Shown here: positions 37,949-46,761 of the stretch, in pieces
Numbering within the stretch: position 1 is the first letter of the stretch
Layout: each line of letters begins with the position of its first letter
NCBI RefSeq assembly: GCF_001936625.1
Contig: NZ_MSDU01000004.1
Coordinates: 1 to 64,000 of the forward strand
Direction: 5' to 3'
Source: Domibacillus antri
Lineage (GTDB): Bacteria > Bacillota > Bacilli > Bacillales > Domibacillaceae
DNA length: 64,000 bases
Position numbers and translations under genes: made by a program
Notes under the pieces: model-generated
The model's input: the letters and a program-made list of their open reading frames with translations, nothing else
Told to the model about the DNA's origin: nothing
Database searches by the model: none

Positions 37949-39088
37949 ATGGATATGTTCTGGTTCATTTTATTTATGGGTGTGATTGGAGCCGTCATTG
38001 GCGGCGTAACAAATGCGGTGGCGATCCGTATGCTGTTTCGGCCGCATGAAGCCCGTTACATTGGCAAATGGCGTATTCCCTTTACACCGGGATTAATCCC
38101 GAAACGCCGATCCGAACTGGCGAAGCAGGTCGGGAAAATTGTGGATGAACATTTATTAACACCAGAAAGCATTGAGCAGAAATTAAAAGAACCGGAATTT
38201 CGCGGCGAATTTGAAACACTTTTGCAGACAGAAGCAAAAAAGTGGATTCATTCCGATATGACGCTCACCGAGCTGCTTGAAAAAACGCATATTCCGGATG
38301 CCGGTTTAAAAGTAGAGATGAAAATGAATGAATGGATTGATCAAAAGTACAATGCCATTAAAGATTTTTATATCGATCAAACCGTTAAGGAATCTTTGCC
38401 TGTTGAATGGCTTGATAAAGCGGAAGAAAAAATTCCGGACGTCTCTTCTTATATTTTGCAAAAAGGTGTCGATTATTTCTCAGGAGAAGAGGGCCGTTAC
38501 CGTGTGAAAAAAATGACGGATGATTTTCTGGCGGAATGGGGTAAATTTGGCGGCATGATTCAAATGGTGCTCGGCAATACGTCGCTGGAAGATAAAATCC
38601 GCCCGGAAATCATTAAATTTTTAAGCAGTCCGGGTACAAAAGAGCTTCTTGACACGATGTTGAAACAGGAATGGGACAAAGTGATCGAATGGAAATGGGC
38701 CGATGTTCTCGAGCAGTTTTCCGATGAAAAAATGGTGAATAAAGCGAAAAAATTCGTTGCAGGGCAGCTCGATATACAAACGATATTGAATAAACCTATT
38801 TCTGTTTATGCGCTGCCGTTTGAAGAAAAAGTGACCGGCACGCTCATCCCGGAAATCACGGATAAAGGAATCGCCAAAATGGCCGCGCGCATCCCGGTGA
38901 TTATGCAAAAATTAAAAATCGCTGACATCGTCCGCAGGCAAATTGAAAACTTCTCCATTGCCCGTCTGGAGATGATCGTGCTTGATATAACGCACCGTGA
39001 ATTAAAAATGATTACATTGCTCGGTGCGCTGCTCGGCGGCTTGATCGGCATTTTACAGGCACTAGTTGTGATGGCGTTCCCGGCTTGA
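37949..39088 (+). CDS. yheB: DUF445 family membrane protein YheB
   Basis: A 379-residue protein of the DUF445 family with a hydrophobic helix at each end (residues 3-25 and about 355-378) and a long charged helical middle. Signature sequences are GGVTNAVAIRMLFRP near residue 19 and FTPGLIPKRRSELAKQVGKIVDEHLLTPE near 47-75. B. subtilis YheB (about 377 residues) is collinear; its function is unknown, with a suggested spore-associated localisation in the literature that this sequence cannot test. The ATG was chosen after AAGGCGGG and to match homologues; an upstream in-frame extension directly abuts the CsoR-like gene. Confidence 0.9.
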   Translation: MDMFWFILFMGVIGAVIGGVTNAVAIRMLFRPHEARYIGKWRIPFTPGLIPKRRSELAKQVGKIVDEHLLTPESIEQKLKEPEFRGEFETLLQTEAKKWIHSDMTLTELLEKTHIPDAGLKVEMKMNEWIDQKYNAIKDFYIDQTVKESLPVEWLDKAEEKIPDVSSYILQKGVDYFSGEEGRYRVKKMTDDFLAEWGKFGGMIQMVLGNTSLEDKIRPEIIKFLSSPGTKELLDTMLKQEWDKVIEWKWADVLEQFSDEKMVNKAKKFVAGQLDIQTILNKPISVYALPFEEKVTGTLIPEITDKGIAKMAARIPVIMQKLKIADIVRRQIENFSIARLEMIVLDITHRELKMITLLGALLGGLIGILQALVVMAFPA

Positions 39089-39149
39089 CCGGGGGCGTCT
39101 TTTTTCATATGATGGGGAAAGTGCAGAGGAAGAAAGGGGATGGACACAG

Positions 39150-40640
39150 GTGTTCATTCAAATAAAAGGGCTTCAGGATGAAAAATTAATCCGGCCTGTT
39201 CAATTAATTTCCAATTTATTTTTTGAAGAAACGACTTTGACCGATGAAGAGAACGATCTGGTCATGGCGTTTACGATAACAGAATTAAAAGCATCGGTCG
39301 TTTTTTTTGCGGGCGGAAACGAATATACATCTAGCTGGATGATCGATGAACTGCCGGAAGAAGAAAAATCGCGTCGAAAAGTGATAAAAAATGCGGTATC
39401 ACACGTTGTATTGGATGTGCTGACGCAGTATACGGGCATCACGCAAAATTGGGGTGTGCTGACCGGCATCCGCCCGACAAAGCTGATGCATAAACAAAAT
39501 CAAGCGAACGCTGATAAACATGAAGCGCGCAAGCATTTAAAGGAAACGTATATGATTTCCGATGACAAAATTACGCTGATGGAACGAATTGTGGAGCGTC
39601 AGCTGACGATGGTGCCGGATCTGTATGACCTGCGACGTGAAGTGAGTGTGTATATCGGCATTCCCTTTTGCCCCACAAAATGCGCGTACTGTACGTTTCC
39701 CGCGTTTGCGATTCAAGGAAAACAGGGGCGCGTTTCATCCTTTTTAAGCGGTCTTCATTATGAAATGGAGAAAATCGGTGACTGGCTGAAAGAAAATAAG
39801 GTAAAGATCACCACGGTCTATTACGGAGGCGGGACACCGACATCGATTATTGCGCAGGAAATGGACGAGTTGTATGAGCATATGTACAATGTGTTCCCGG
39901 ACGCAGAAAAAATTCGTGAAATCACGGTTGAAGCAGGACGGCCCGATACGATTACACCGGAAAAGCTTGATGTGTTGAACAAATGGAACATTGACCGGAT
40001 CAGCATTAATCCGCAGTCCTACACACAGGAAACACTGCGGGCGATCGGCCGTCATCATACAGTGGAAGAAACGATCGAAAAGTTTCATCTCGCCAGAAAA
40101 ATGGGCATGAATAACATCAACATGGATTTAATTATCGGCCTGCCGGGTGAAGGAACCGCTGAATTTCAGCATACGCTCGATGAAACCGAGAAATTAATGC
40201 CGGAATCACTTACTGTCCATACACTGTCCTTTAAACGGGCATCGGAAATGACCCAAAATCGGGATAAATATAAAGTAGCCGGGCGCAATGAAGCGGAAAA
40301 AATGATGGAAATGGCGGAAAAGTGGACAGAAAAACATGGCTATGTACCCTATTATTTATACAGGCAGAAAAACATCGTCGGCAACCTTGAAAATGTCGGC
40401 TATGCGGTGCCTGGTCAGGAAAGCATTTATAACATCATGATTATGGAAGAAATGCAGACCATTATCGGAATCGGCTGCGGGGCGGCCAGTAAATTTATCG
40501 ATCCGGAAACGGGCAAGATCGAACAATTTGCCAACCCGAAAGATCCAAAATCGTACAATGACCGTTTCATGGAATTTACCGACAAAAAAATTGAAAAATT
40601 AAATAAGCTTTTCCAGTCAGAAAAAATAACGTCCCGTTAA
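39150..40640 (+). CDS. hemZ: HemZ, radical SAM coproporphyrinogen dehydrogenase-like protein
   Basis: A 496-residue radical SAM protein related to oxygen-independent coproporphyrinogen III dehydrogenase. The cluster motif CX3CX2C is CPTKCAYC near residue 172, and the SAM-binding GGGTPT is near 230. RISINPQSYTQETLRAIGR and NMDLIIGLPGEG are HemN-family motifs. HemZ has an extra N-terminal domain of about 160 residues (LTGIRPTKLMHK near 110) absent in HemN/W. It starts with GTG after AAAGGGG. In B. subtilis the gene (yhaV) is near yhaR, as here. Its exact in vivo reaction remains debated. Confidence 0.92.
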   Translation: MFIQIKGLQDEKLIRPVQLISNLFFEETTLTDEENDLVMAFTITELKASVVFFAGGNEYTSSWMIDELPEEEKSRRKVIKNAVSHVVLDVLTQYTGITQNWGVLTGIRPTKLMHKQNQANADKHEARKHLKETYMISDDKITLMERIVERQLTMVPDLYDLRREVSVYIGIPFCPTKCAYCTFPAFAIQGKQGRVSSFLSGLHYEMEKIGDWLKENKVKITTVYYGGGTPTSIIAQEMDELYEHMYNVFPDAEKIREITVEAGRPDTITPEKLDVLNKWNIDRISINPQSYTQETLRAIGRHHTVEETIEKFHLARKMGMNNINMDLIIGLPGEGTAEFQHTLDETEKLMPESLTVHTLSFKRASEMTQNRDKYKVAGRNEAEKMMEMAEKWTEKHGYVPYYLYRQKNIVGNLENVGYAVPGQESIYNIMIMEEMQTIIGIGCGAASKFIDPETGKIEQFANPKDPKSYNDRFMEFTDKKIEKLNKLFQSEKITSR

Positions 40641-40658
40641 GAAAGCGGGACTTTTTTC
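40631..40658 (+). terminator. Terminator of hemZ overlapping its stop codon
   Basis: GTCCCG / CGGGAC stem with the TAA in the loop, followed by TTTTTT. Confidence 0.8.
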
Positions 40659-40725
40659 GACCGAAAAACTATGAATAACTGTTCATTTTTTGTATGATAA
40701 GGATAGAACGATGGGAGGCGAAATG

Positions 40726-41499
40726 ATGAGTGCTGTGCTTTGTTCAATTAAAGAAGAAATTGCGTATATTCAATTTAACCGTCCCGAGTCCATGAATGCT
40801 TTGAATGCGGAATTGATGAAAGAATTGTGCATGTGCTTAAAAGAAGTAAGCGGAAATGGTGAAGTGAAAATGGTTGTTTTATCCGGAGCGGGACCTGTTT
40901 TTTCAGCAGGGGGAGATATAAAACAAATGCTGTCTCAGATGGATGAAGCACAATTTAGCAGCATTATGGATACGATATCGGATATTGCACTGGCATTTTA
41001 TTCGATGCCGAAGCTGACGATTGCGGCGATTCACGGTGCTGCGGCGGGTCTTGGGCTCAGCATTGCGCTCGCTGCTGACTTTGTGTTATGTGAAACAGAT
41101 TCAAAAGTGGCGATGAATTTTATCGGCATCGGTTTAATTCCGGATGGCGGCGGCCATTTCATGCTGGAGCGGCGTCTCGGCCCAGTAAAAGCGAAAAAAG
41201 TGATTTGGGACGGAAAAGTAATGAGCGGCACAGAAGCGGCGGAGATGGGGCTTGCAGACCGCGCTGTCGCATCGGGCACCATCAAAGAGGAGATTGATTA
41301 TCTTATTCAGGAACTTCAGCACAAGCCGCTCGAGGCGATGATTAAAACGAAAAAAATTATGGCGGATTTAAATCGTCCGCAGTTACTTAAAACGCTTGAA
41401 CTTGAAAAGCAAGGACAATTGAAAATGAGAGAAACGGACGATCACCGAGAGGGCATTAAAGCCTTTTTAGAAAAGAGGAAGCCCGTTTTTAATCAATAA
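40726..41499 (+). CDS. yhaR: Enoyl-CoA hydratase/isomerase family protein YhaR
   Basis: A 257-residue crotonase-fold enzyme. The oxyanion-hole residues are in FSAGGDIKQM near residue 58 and IHGAAAGLGLSIALAADFVL near 100-119. The hydratase catalytic glutamates are not conserved in the usual E144/E164 places: the region reads FIGIGLIPDGGGHFML, where the Asp resembles isomerase/PaaG-type enzymes. Acyl-CoA isomerase or hydratase activity in fatty acid or aromatic degradation is likely. The second of two adjacent ATGs is preferred, seven bases after GGAGG. Position next to yhzD and yhaM matches B. subtilis. Confidence 0.9.
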   Translation: MSAVLCSIKEEIAYIQFNRPESMNALNAELMKELCMCLKEVSGNGEVKMVVLSGAGPVFSAGGDIKQMLSQMDEAQFSSIMDTISDIALAFYSMPKLTIAAIHGAAAGLGLSIALAADFVLCETDSKVAMNFIGIGLIPDGGGHFMLERRLGPVKAKKVIWDGKVMSGTEAAEMGLADRAVASGTIKEEIDYLIQELQHKPLEAMIKTKKIMADLNRPQLLKTLELEKQGQLKMRETDDHREGIKAFLEKRKPVFNQ

Positions 41500-41536
41500 A
41501 AAACGCGCGCATTCCATTTAGTTGAATGCGCTTTCT
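41497..41536. terminator. Bidirectional terminator between yhaR and yhzD
   Basis: 8-bp stem GCGCATTC / GAATGCGC with a 9-base loop, A-run on the left and CTTTCTT on the right. Confidence 0.75.
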
Positions 41537-41539
41537 TCA

Positions 41540-41725
41540 TTATGCATGAAAAAGCAGCAGCTTTCCTTCAGGTGATGTACAGCGGTGTGTTTTCCTCTCG
41601 TACGCATGCTCATGCAGCAGCTGTGCACCCCGTTCTTTCGCCTGCTCATCGGTTGTCGATTCGAAAGACACATCCAGCAATTTTTCGCCATCTTTTTCAA
41701 AAACGGTCAGTTTATACGTTTTCAT
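41540..41725 (-). CDS. yhzD: YhzD-like protein
   Basis: A 61-residue soluble protein of the YhzD family (MKTYKLTVFEKDGEKLLD start; KTHRCTSPEGKLLLFH end), unknown function. GGAGGGG lies nine bases before this internal ATG; a much longer upstream reading would run over the divergent yhaM promoter and does not match the family. It is divergent from yhaM, as in B. subtilis. Confidence 0.85.
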   Translation of the reverse strand: MKTYKLTVFEKDGEKLLDVSFESTTDEQAKERGAQLLHEHAYERKTHRCTSPEGKLLLFHA

Positions 41726-41817
41726 TTCCCTGCACCCCTCCAGACGTGATACCATTATTGTACACAATTTTGAAAGAAGAAAAAAGCAGGATTCATACAG
41801 AAGGAACGTATGGTCTA

Positions 41818-41826
41818 TGCTATAAT
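41818..41826 (+). promoter_or_regulatory. Extended -10 promoter of yhaM
   Basis: TGCTATAAT: perfect -10 with the TGN extension, 33 bases before the start codon; the -35 region is weak. Confidence 0.55.
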
Positions 41827-41858
41827 AAAAAGAAGAGTGCAATGAGGAGGATGAGAAC

Positions 41859-42803
41859 TTGGATAAAGGAATTACACAGTATGAAGCAGGAGAAAGCGTA
41901 GATTGCTTTTTGATGATCCGCTCAGCCGTGAAAAGTACAGCGGTGAACGGAAACCCATATTTGACGCTGATGCTTCAGGATACGAGCGGGGAAATTGAAG
42001 CGAAACTGTGGGATGCGAAGGATGAAACGGTTAAAATGTATACACCGCAGACGATTGTGAAAGTAGCGGGTGAAATTCAAAATTACCGCGGCCGCATGCA
42101 GCTGAAGCTTCGTCAAATTCGTCCGGCATCACCACAGGATGGGATGGAAGCGGGTGATTTTGTTGAAACAGCCCCGCTCAGCCAAGAAGAAATGGCCGAT
42201 ACGATTACACAATTTATTTTTGAAATGAAAAATCCGCACATTCAGCGCATTACCCGCGCGTTACTAAAAAAATACCATCAGCCATTTTTAGAATATCCGG
42301 CCGCGACCAAGAATCATCATGAGTTTGTATCCGGTCTTGCGTATCATGTGGTTTCGATGTTAAAGCTCGCCAAATCCGTCGCGGACCTTTACACGTCATT
42401 GAACCGGGATTTGCTTTATGCAGGGGTAATTTTACATGATCTCGGCAAAGTAACGGAATTGTCCGGTCCGGTTGCCACAACGTATACAGCAGAAGGGAAT
42501 TTGATCGGGCACATTTCGATTATGGTAAATGAAATTGGCCAGATGGCGAAAGAACTTGGCATTGAAGGAGAAGAAGTAATGGTGCTTCAGCATATCGTGC
42601 TCTCACACCATGGAAAAGCGGAGTGGGGAAGTCCAAAACCGCCGATGATTAAAGAAGCGGAAATGCTTCATTACATTGATAACCTCGATGCGAAAATGAA
42701 TATGCTTGACCGGGCGCTTGAACGGACAAAGCCGGGTGAGTTTTCCGAACGCATTTTTCCGCTTGATAATCGTTCATTTTATAAGCCGAATTTTTCTAAG
42801 TAA
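41859..42803 (+). CDS. yhaM: 3'-5' exoribonuclease YhaM
   Basis: A 314-residue nuclease that trims RNA 3' ends and also acts on single-stranded DNA in vitro. An N-terminal OB-fold nucleic-acid domain (about residues 10-90) is followed by an HD domain: H162 region ([11 protein letters not shown]), HDLGK near 193 and HIVLSHHG near 245 provide metal ligands. The TTG start was chosen because AGGAGG ends eight bases upstream; the nearby ATG is in another frame. It ends at a terminator shared with prsA. Confidence 0.93.
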   Translation: MDKGITQYEAGESVDCFLMIRSAVKSTAVNGNPYLTLMLQDTSGEIEAKLWDAKDETVKMYTPQTIVKVAGEIQNYRGRMQLKLRQIRPASPQDGMEAGDFVETAPLSQEEMADTITQFIFEMKNPHIQRITRALLKKYHQPFLEYPAATKNHHEFVSGLAYHVVSMLKLAKSVADLYTSLNRDLLYAGVILHDLGKVTELSGPVATTYTAEGNLIGHISIMVNEIGQMAKELGIEGEEVMVLQHIVLSHHGKAEWGSPKPPMIKEAEMLHYIDNLDAKMNMLDRALERTKPGEFSERIFPLDNRSFYKPNFSK

Positions 42804-42840
42804 AAGAAAAAAGCACCTGCGGGAGGTGCTTTTTTCTTTT
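42803..42840. terminator. Bidirectional terminator between yhaM and prsA
   Basis: AAGCACCT / AGGTGCTT stem, 5-base loop, with A-rich and T-rich flanks long enough for both directions. Confidence 0.9.
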
Positions 42841-43798
42841 ACTTCGCTTCTTTAGTGGTTGATTCTTCGTCCGATGCCGCATCATCTTCTGTCGCTGCAT
42901 CTTCTTCAGCTGGAGCTTCTTCCTTCGATTCTTCTTCTGTTTCAAATGCGCCTTTTAAATCTTCATCTGTCACTTTTACATCCGCCGCTTTCATTTCTTC
43001 ATCAAGCTTTTTCTGGAGTGTCTCAGAGTCGATTTTGGATTGTTTCAATTCGTCTGTCATTTGATCTTTCATGTCTTCGAAAGATCCTTTTTCTTTTTGT
43101 TCGGTAATTTTAATAATATGGTAACCGTAATCCGATTTAACGGGTTCACTTACTTCATTTACTTTTAATTTACCGAGTGCTTCTGTAAATTCCGGAACGA
43201 ATTGGGCGCGTCCTGCGTTGTCAATCCAGCCGAGGCTGCCGCCATTTTCAGCTGAACCGGGATCGGTTGAATATTCTTTTGCAAGCGCAGCGAAATCGCC
43301 GCCATCAGCCAATTTTTGTTTTACTTCTTTTGCCGTCGCTTCATCTTCCACAAGAATGTGGCTGACGTTAATTTCCGGCTGCCACTTATCGTAATATTCT
43401 TTTACTTCTTCATCCGTTACTTTCACGTCTGCAAGTGCCGCTTTTTCACGGAGAAGCTCAAGCTTTAAAAACTCTTTAAAGCCGTCTTCATCGAGGCCGT
43501 ATTGCGCCAAAAACATTTCATATTGGGCGCCGAGCTGTTCTTTCGCTGTTTCGACTTCTTTTTCCAGCTCTTCGTCGGTTACTTCGTATTTGTCAGAGAG
43601 GACTTTTTTCTGCATTAATTCCTGCAGCGCCTGCTCCATTTGCGGACCGTATTTGTCTTTCATTTCCGCGTACAATTCCGTATCGGTCACGTCACCTGCT
43701 TTTGATGTCGCGATAACGTTTCCATCATTTGCGCCGCCGCAGCCTGAAAGTGCAAGTACACCAGCTGCGAGTGATAGCGGCAATGCCCATTTCTTCAT
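42839..43798 (-). CDS. prsA: PrsA peptidyl-prolyl isomerase lipoprotein (secretion foldase)
   Basis: A 319-residue lipoprotein that folds secreted proteins at the outer face of the membrane. The signal peptide ends at LSGC (lipid cysteine at 20). A parvulin PPIase domain lies around residues 140-235, with INVSHILVEDEATA, FAALAKEYSTDPGSAENGGSLGW and SEPVKSDYGYHIIKI. Flanking N- and C-terminal helices form the chaperone cradle. The C-terminus ends in a long acidic, low-complexity E/D/A tail (from about 285). Location beside yhaM, yhaK/yhaJ and scoC matches B. subtilis. Confidence 0.95.
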   Translation of the reverse strand: MKKWALPLSLAAGVLALSGCGGANDGNVIATSKAGDVTDTELYAEMKDKYGPQMEQALQELMQKKVLSDKYEVTDEELEKEVETAKEQLGAQYEMFLAQYGLDEDGFKEFLKLELLREKAALADVKVTDEEVKEYYDKWQPEINVSHILVEDEATAKEVKQKLADGGDFAALAKEYSTDPGSAENGGSLGWIDNAGRAQFVPEFTEALGKLKVNEVSEPVKSDYGYHIIKITEQKEKGSFEDMKDQMTDELKQSKIDSETLQKKLDEEMKAADVKVTDEDLKGAFETEEESKEEAPAEEDAATEDDAASDEESTTKEAK

Positions 43799-43869
43799 GC
43801 AAAAAACAACTCCCTAATGTTCATTTAATCTGGATTCCTCACACCACTATATCACAGTTCAAGACGGTG

Positions 43870-43907
43870 GAAAAGAAAAGACCCGTCTTTCAATGAAAGG
43901 CGGATCT
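43870..43907 (-). terminator. Terminator of the small membrane protein gene
   Basis: GACCCGTCTTT / AAAGGCGGATC stem with T-rich sequence on the minus strand. Confidence 0.75.
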
Positions 43908-44094
43908 ATACGTATAATATTTCGATGTAAGAAGTGGATAATAAGATGACGATTAAAATATTCACCGTACGGAATATTTTTTCGTGGCGTTCTTCCGGAA
44001 TTTCTTTTTGAATGCAAAGTAAATTTGTCATTCGATTTATATGGTACAGAATAAATACCGAGAAAATGATAAACGTAATCATAAGCGCGATCAT
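43906..44094 (-). CDS. Small two-helix membrane protein (YhaK position)
   Basis: A 62-residue protein with a hydrophobic helix at residues 1-18 (MIALMITFIIFSVFILYH), a charged loop (KEIPEERHEKIF) and a second helix near 43-60. The ATG was chosen eight or so bases after AAGGGGG; longer upstream starts would add a charged segment and overlap the neighbour. It occupies the yhaK position between prsA and a YhaJ-like gene. Function unknown. Confidence 0.7.
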   Translation of the reverse strand: MIALMITFIIFSVFILYHINRMTNLLCIQKEIPEERHEKIFRTVNILIVILLSTSYIEILYV

Positions 44095-44173
44095 GGCATA
44101 ATTTCCCCCTTTTTTCCTTGTCCTTTTAACTATATCAAACTGTCGGTTAAATTGAAAACAGAACCCGCCGGCA

Positions 44174-44722
44174 TCATCGCCAGGCGGGAGGTTCATCAGG
44201 AATTAAAATCTCAAAGCCTTCTATGTCTTCTTCAATCATCGATCCTTTTGGACACGAGACAATAGTTTTTAAATAAAGAAAGTCAAACGAGCAAATGCCG
44301 GTATGAAAAGCGGCAGCCATCGTAAAATAATGCAAAAAATGCGGCCATAGTACGGCGCCGGCAAGAAGCAGCGGCGTCATGATGAAAAATGGCAATAGTA
44401 AGCAGGCCATATACCGGTGTTTCGAGACGGGTTTTCGCGTCGTAACCGTTAAGACAGGAAGAAACGAATATTTCCGCTCCCACGTCAATTTTGGCTGGTA
44501 ATGGATGACTGGAATCAAATGAATAAATTTATGAAACGGGTAAACCGCGAACAGACCGGCAGCAAACCAGGCAAATCCTGTTGCGTGCAGCGGTTCTGAA
44601 TAATAAGACTGCATGGATGAAAAGGCGACTGAAAAAACGAGCATCGTTGTCATCATGGAGAGGACAAACAGCTTATTGAATCCGTACGTTTTTTCGAAAT
44701 TAAACGTCCGCCAGCATTTCAT
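44174..44722 (-). CDS. DUF3267 family membrane protein (YhaJ-like)
   Basis: A 182-residue membrane protein with four apolar segments. DUF3267 proteins are putative membrane metalloproteases with an HExxH-like motif; here the corresponding place reads FHKFIHLIP near residue 63, keeping both histidines but not the glutamate, so protease activity is doubtful. The gene lies between scoC and the small membrane protein gene, where B. subtilis has yhaJ. The C-terminus is soluble and acidic. Confidence is good for family, low for function. Confidence 0.75.
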   Translation of the reverse strand: MKCWRTFNFEKTYGFNKLFVLSMMTTMLVFSVAFSSMQSYYSEPLHATGFAWFAAGLFAVYPFHKFIHLIPVIHYQPKLTWERKYSFLPVLTVTTRKPVSKHRYMACLLLPFFIMTPLLLAGAVLWPHFLHYFTMAAAFHTGICSFDFLYLKTIVSCPKGSMIEEDIEGFEILIPDEPPAWR

Positions 44723-44813
44723 ATAAAGATAACCTCCGCCTTGCGTAATATACTTGCTGCTTACATAATTTACGATGGCGGCGCATAAAAAGCAAGGGTT
44801 ATTTTTAAAAAAA

Positions 44814-44850
44814 GGAAAACATCCGGCTTATGGTCTGTTCAGCCGGATGT
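44814..44850 (-). terminator. Terminator of scoC
   Basis: Perfect 10-bp stem ACATCCGGCT / AGCCGGATGT; the right arm overlaps the stop codon region, and TTTTCC follows on the minus strand. Confidence 0.85.
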
Positions 44851-45411
44851 TTTTGACCGTTCAGCCCGCAGCAGCTTCCCGTTTTCTTCATCAAAATCTT
44901 TTTCAATGTTATGAATCGATGTTTCGAATATGTCCATAAAGTCGTCGCCGTAAATATTTTTGATAATGGCCATCAATTCAGCGAGATCAGGAAATTTGCC
45001 AAATAATTCGCGAAGCGGGGCACTTCCTTCAAACACAAGGTTTGACTCCGGATCATACTGCTCCATTAAATCGAAAATAAGCTGCTCACCTTCTTTTGTG
45101 AGCTCGACATAGGTATTACGTTTATCATCTTCCTTTTTAGAAAAGGTCAAAAGACCGCGCTCTTCCAGTTTTTTTGAGAAATTAAAAGCGGTTGATACGT
45201 GCATGACACCGAAATTGGCGACATCGGAAATGGACGCGCCTTTTAAATGATGCGCAATCCATAGAATGTGATGTTCATTAATGTTTAAATCGTACGGTTT
45301 AATCCAGCGCTGCCAATCTTTTTCTACGGCTTTCCAAAGGGCTTTTGACAATTGGGCCATTCGTTGGCTGAACATAAACGCTTCTTTCATCGTGAATTGA
45401 TGATTAGACAT
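44839..45411 (-). CDS. scoC: Transition-state MarR regulator ScoC (Hpr)
   Basis: A 190-residue MarR-family winged-helix repressor that controls protease production, peptide uptake and sporulation in the transition phase. The wHTH is at about residues 55-110 ([48 protein letters not shown] in consecutive segments), with the recognition helix [13 protein letters not shown]-terminal and C-terminal helices form the dimer interface. The ATG was placed after AAGAAGGTG; upstream in-frame codons lack support. B. subtilis Hpr is 203 residues and occupies the same locus. Known Hpr targets include oligopeptide permeases and aprE, none of which is in this window. Confidence 0.93.
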   Translation of the reverse strand: MSNHQFTMKEAFMFSQRMAQLSKALWKAVEKDWQRWIKPYDLNINEHHILWIAHHLKGASISDVANFGVMHVSTAFNFSKKLEERGLLTFSKKEDDKRNTYVELTKEGEQLIFDLMEQYDPESNLVFEGSAPLRELFGKFPDLAELMAIIKNIYGDDFMDIFETSIHNIEKDFDEENGKLLRAERSKTSG

Positions 45412-45532
45412 TTTTGCACCTTCTTTTTCTATTTTCCCCACCCTGAATGAATATTAGACTGATTGATTTATATTATGCCAATAAAATAAAAGAATGGAAA
45501 GAGGAAATTCCGAAATTTTTGAAATAGCTGAA

Positions 45533-45572
45533 AATAAAAAATACGCAGAGGATGATAAACATCTTCTGCGTG
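45533..45572 (-). terminator. Terminator of the YtxH-domain gene
   Basis: ACGCAGAGGATG pairs with CATCTTCTGCGT, followed by ATTTTTTATTTT on the minus strand. Confidence 0.85.
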
Positions 45573-45577
45573 CAAGA

Positions 45578-45946
45578 TTACTTTTTTGACCCCGGCTGCG
45601 GCAGTGTTTCCTGCAAATCTTCGACCGTTTTTTGAATACCGGCTATTTCTTTTTGAAGCGCTTCTTTATGAGGCTCGATGCTTTCTTTCCAGAGAGCCGC
45701 ATTCACTTTTACACTGCTAATGATGTCCGGTGCGTCTTTCTTTGCGGTTTCCACGAGCCGCATAACCGCTTCTTTTACCTCCGCCGCATTATCTTTTATT
45801 TCCATTGCCGTCAGCTTGGCTGAGACTTGAGCATCTTTTATTTTTTCCCGCGTTTCCCGGCCGCTCGCCGGTGCGTTAAAAAGGGCAGCTGCCGCACCTG
45901 CCGCGAGTCCTGTTAATAAACCTGTAAACATTGCTTTTTTATTCAT
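45578..45946 (-). CDS. yhaH: YtxH-domain protein YhaH
   Basis: A 122-residue protein: a short glycine/alanine-rich membrane segment (GLLTGLAAGAAAALFNAP, residues 9-26), then a long amphipathic helical region rich in Lys/Glu with heptad character. This is the YtxH/YhaH (gas vesicle protein-like) family found in stress regulons of Bacillus. No enzymatic motif. No clear sigma-B promoter was spotted. It lies between scoC and hit, as expected from synteny. Confidence 0.85.
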   Translation of the reverse strand: MNKKAMFTGLLTGLAAGAAAALFNAPASGRETREKIKDAQVSAKLTAMEIKDNAAEVKEAVMRLVETAKKDAPDIISSVKVNAALWKESIEPHKEALQKEIAGIQKTVEDLQETLPQPGSKK

Positions 45947-46048
45947 TTTTTCACCTCGTTAGTCATTCCTGTTTTCGAATTGCATATATATATTGAATAG
46001 CTTTTCCCGAATTTTTTATTCTACAAACGTACAAAAGGGGCGGGTCAG

Positions 46049-46234
46049 ATGGCGGGAGTTATTTTCGGATTGTTTTCACTGGCATGGATTTTATTTGCGA
46101 GCATGCTGTGTCATGTCGGCACGGCGAAGAAAAGTGTGCCGGCGACAGCATTACGTTTGAAAAAAAGAGCCGGCCAGATTGGCGTAATGGGAATGCTGTC
46201 ACTGGCTGCGGCTATTTTGCTTCATTACAGCTGA
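46049..46234 (+). CDS. Small membrane protein, unknown family
   Basis: A 61-residue protein with two hydrophobic helices (residues 3-24 and about 44-59) separated by a basic loop (KKSVPATALRLKKRAGQ). A GGGGCGG ribosome site precedes the ATG. Its 3' end overlaps the convergent hit gene by ten bases. Not recognised, but the hydrophobic pattern and ribosome site make it a credible gene. Confidence 0.6.
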   Translation: MAGVIFGLFSLAWILFASMLCHVGTAKKSVPATALRLKKRAGQIGVMGMLSLAAAILLHYS

Positions 46235-46638
46235 TGGCGGATCGCCGCTGCGATTTCTTTTAAATCATATGCTTGATTATGCTCTTTAAATACCGGATGG
46301 AAGCCGTCGTCTGAACCGTAACGCGGGATCAAATGCATGTGGTAATGGAAGACTGTCTGTCCGGCTGTTTCCCCGTTATTGTTCAGCAAGTTCATGCCTT
46401 TCGGTGAAAAAGCAGCCTGGATGGCATCCGCCGTTTTTTTCACCGATTCAAATAAAGGCGCAGCCATATCCGGCGTCAGTTCAAATATGTTTCCCTTATG
46501 TATTTTCGGGATGACAAGCGTGTGTCCTTTTGTGACCTGGCTAATGTCCAGAAAGGCATACACATGCTCATCTTCATACACTTTTGCCGACGGAATGTCC
46601 CCGTTTACAATCGTGCAAAAAATACAATCATTCATCAT
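46225..46638 (-). CDS. hit: HIT-family nucleotide hydrolase/transferase Hit
   Basis: A 137-residue HINT-type protein that binds purine nucleotides and hydrolyses AMP conjugates. The histidine triad is HYHMHLIPR near residue 97-105. An N-terminal CIFC pair (residues 4-7) with downstream His forms the zinc site in related proteins. The ATG six bases after GGAG was preferred over an upstream TTG. It is divergent from ecsA, the same arrangement as in B. subtilis. Physiological substrate not known. Confidence 0.93.
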   Translation of the reverse strand: MMNDCIFCTIVNGDIPSAKVYEDEHVYAFLDISQVTKGHTLVIPKIHKGNIFELTPDMAAPLFESVKKTADAIQAAFSPKGMNLLNNNGETAGQTVFHYHMHLIPRYGSDDGFHPVFKEHNQAYDLKEIAAAIRHQL

Positions 46639-46761
46639 CAAACACTCCTTTACGTTTCGTTGTCAAAATTTTAGCACATAATCATGGGGTGGGGAACTAT
46701 GTCCTGATGCGCTTATTTTGATACAATAAAGGTAACGGATTTAGAAGGAGAGGACGTTGTT

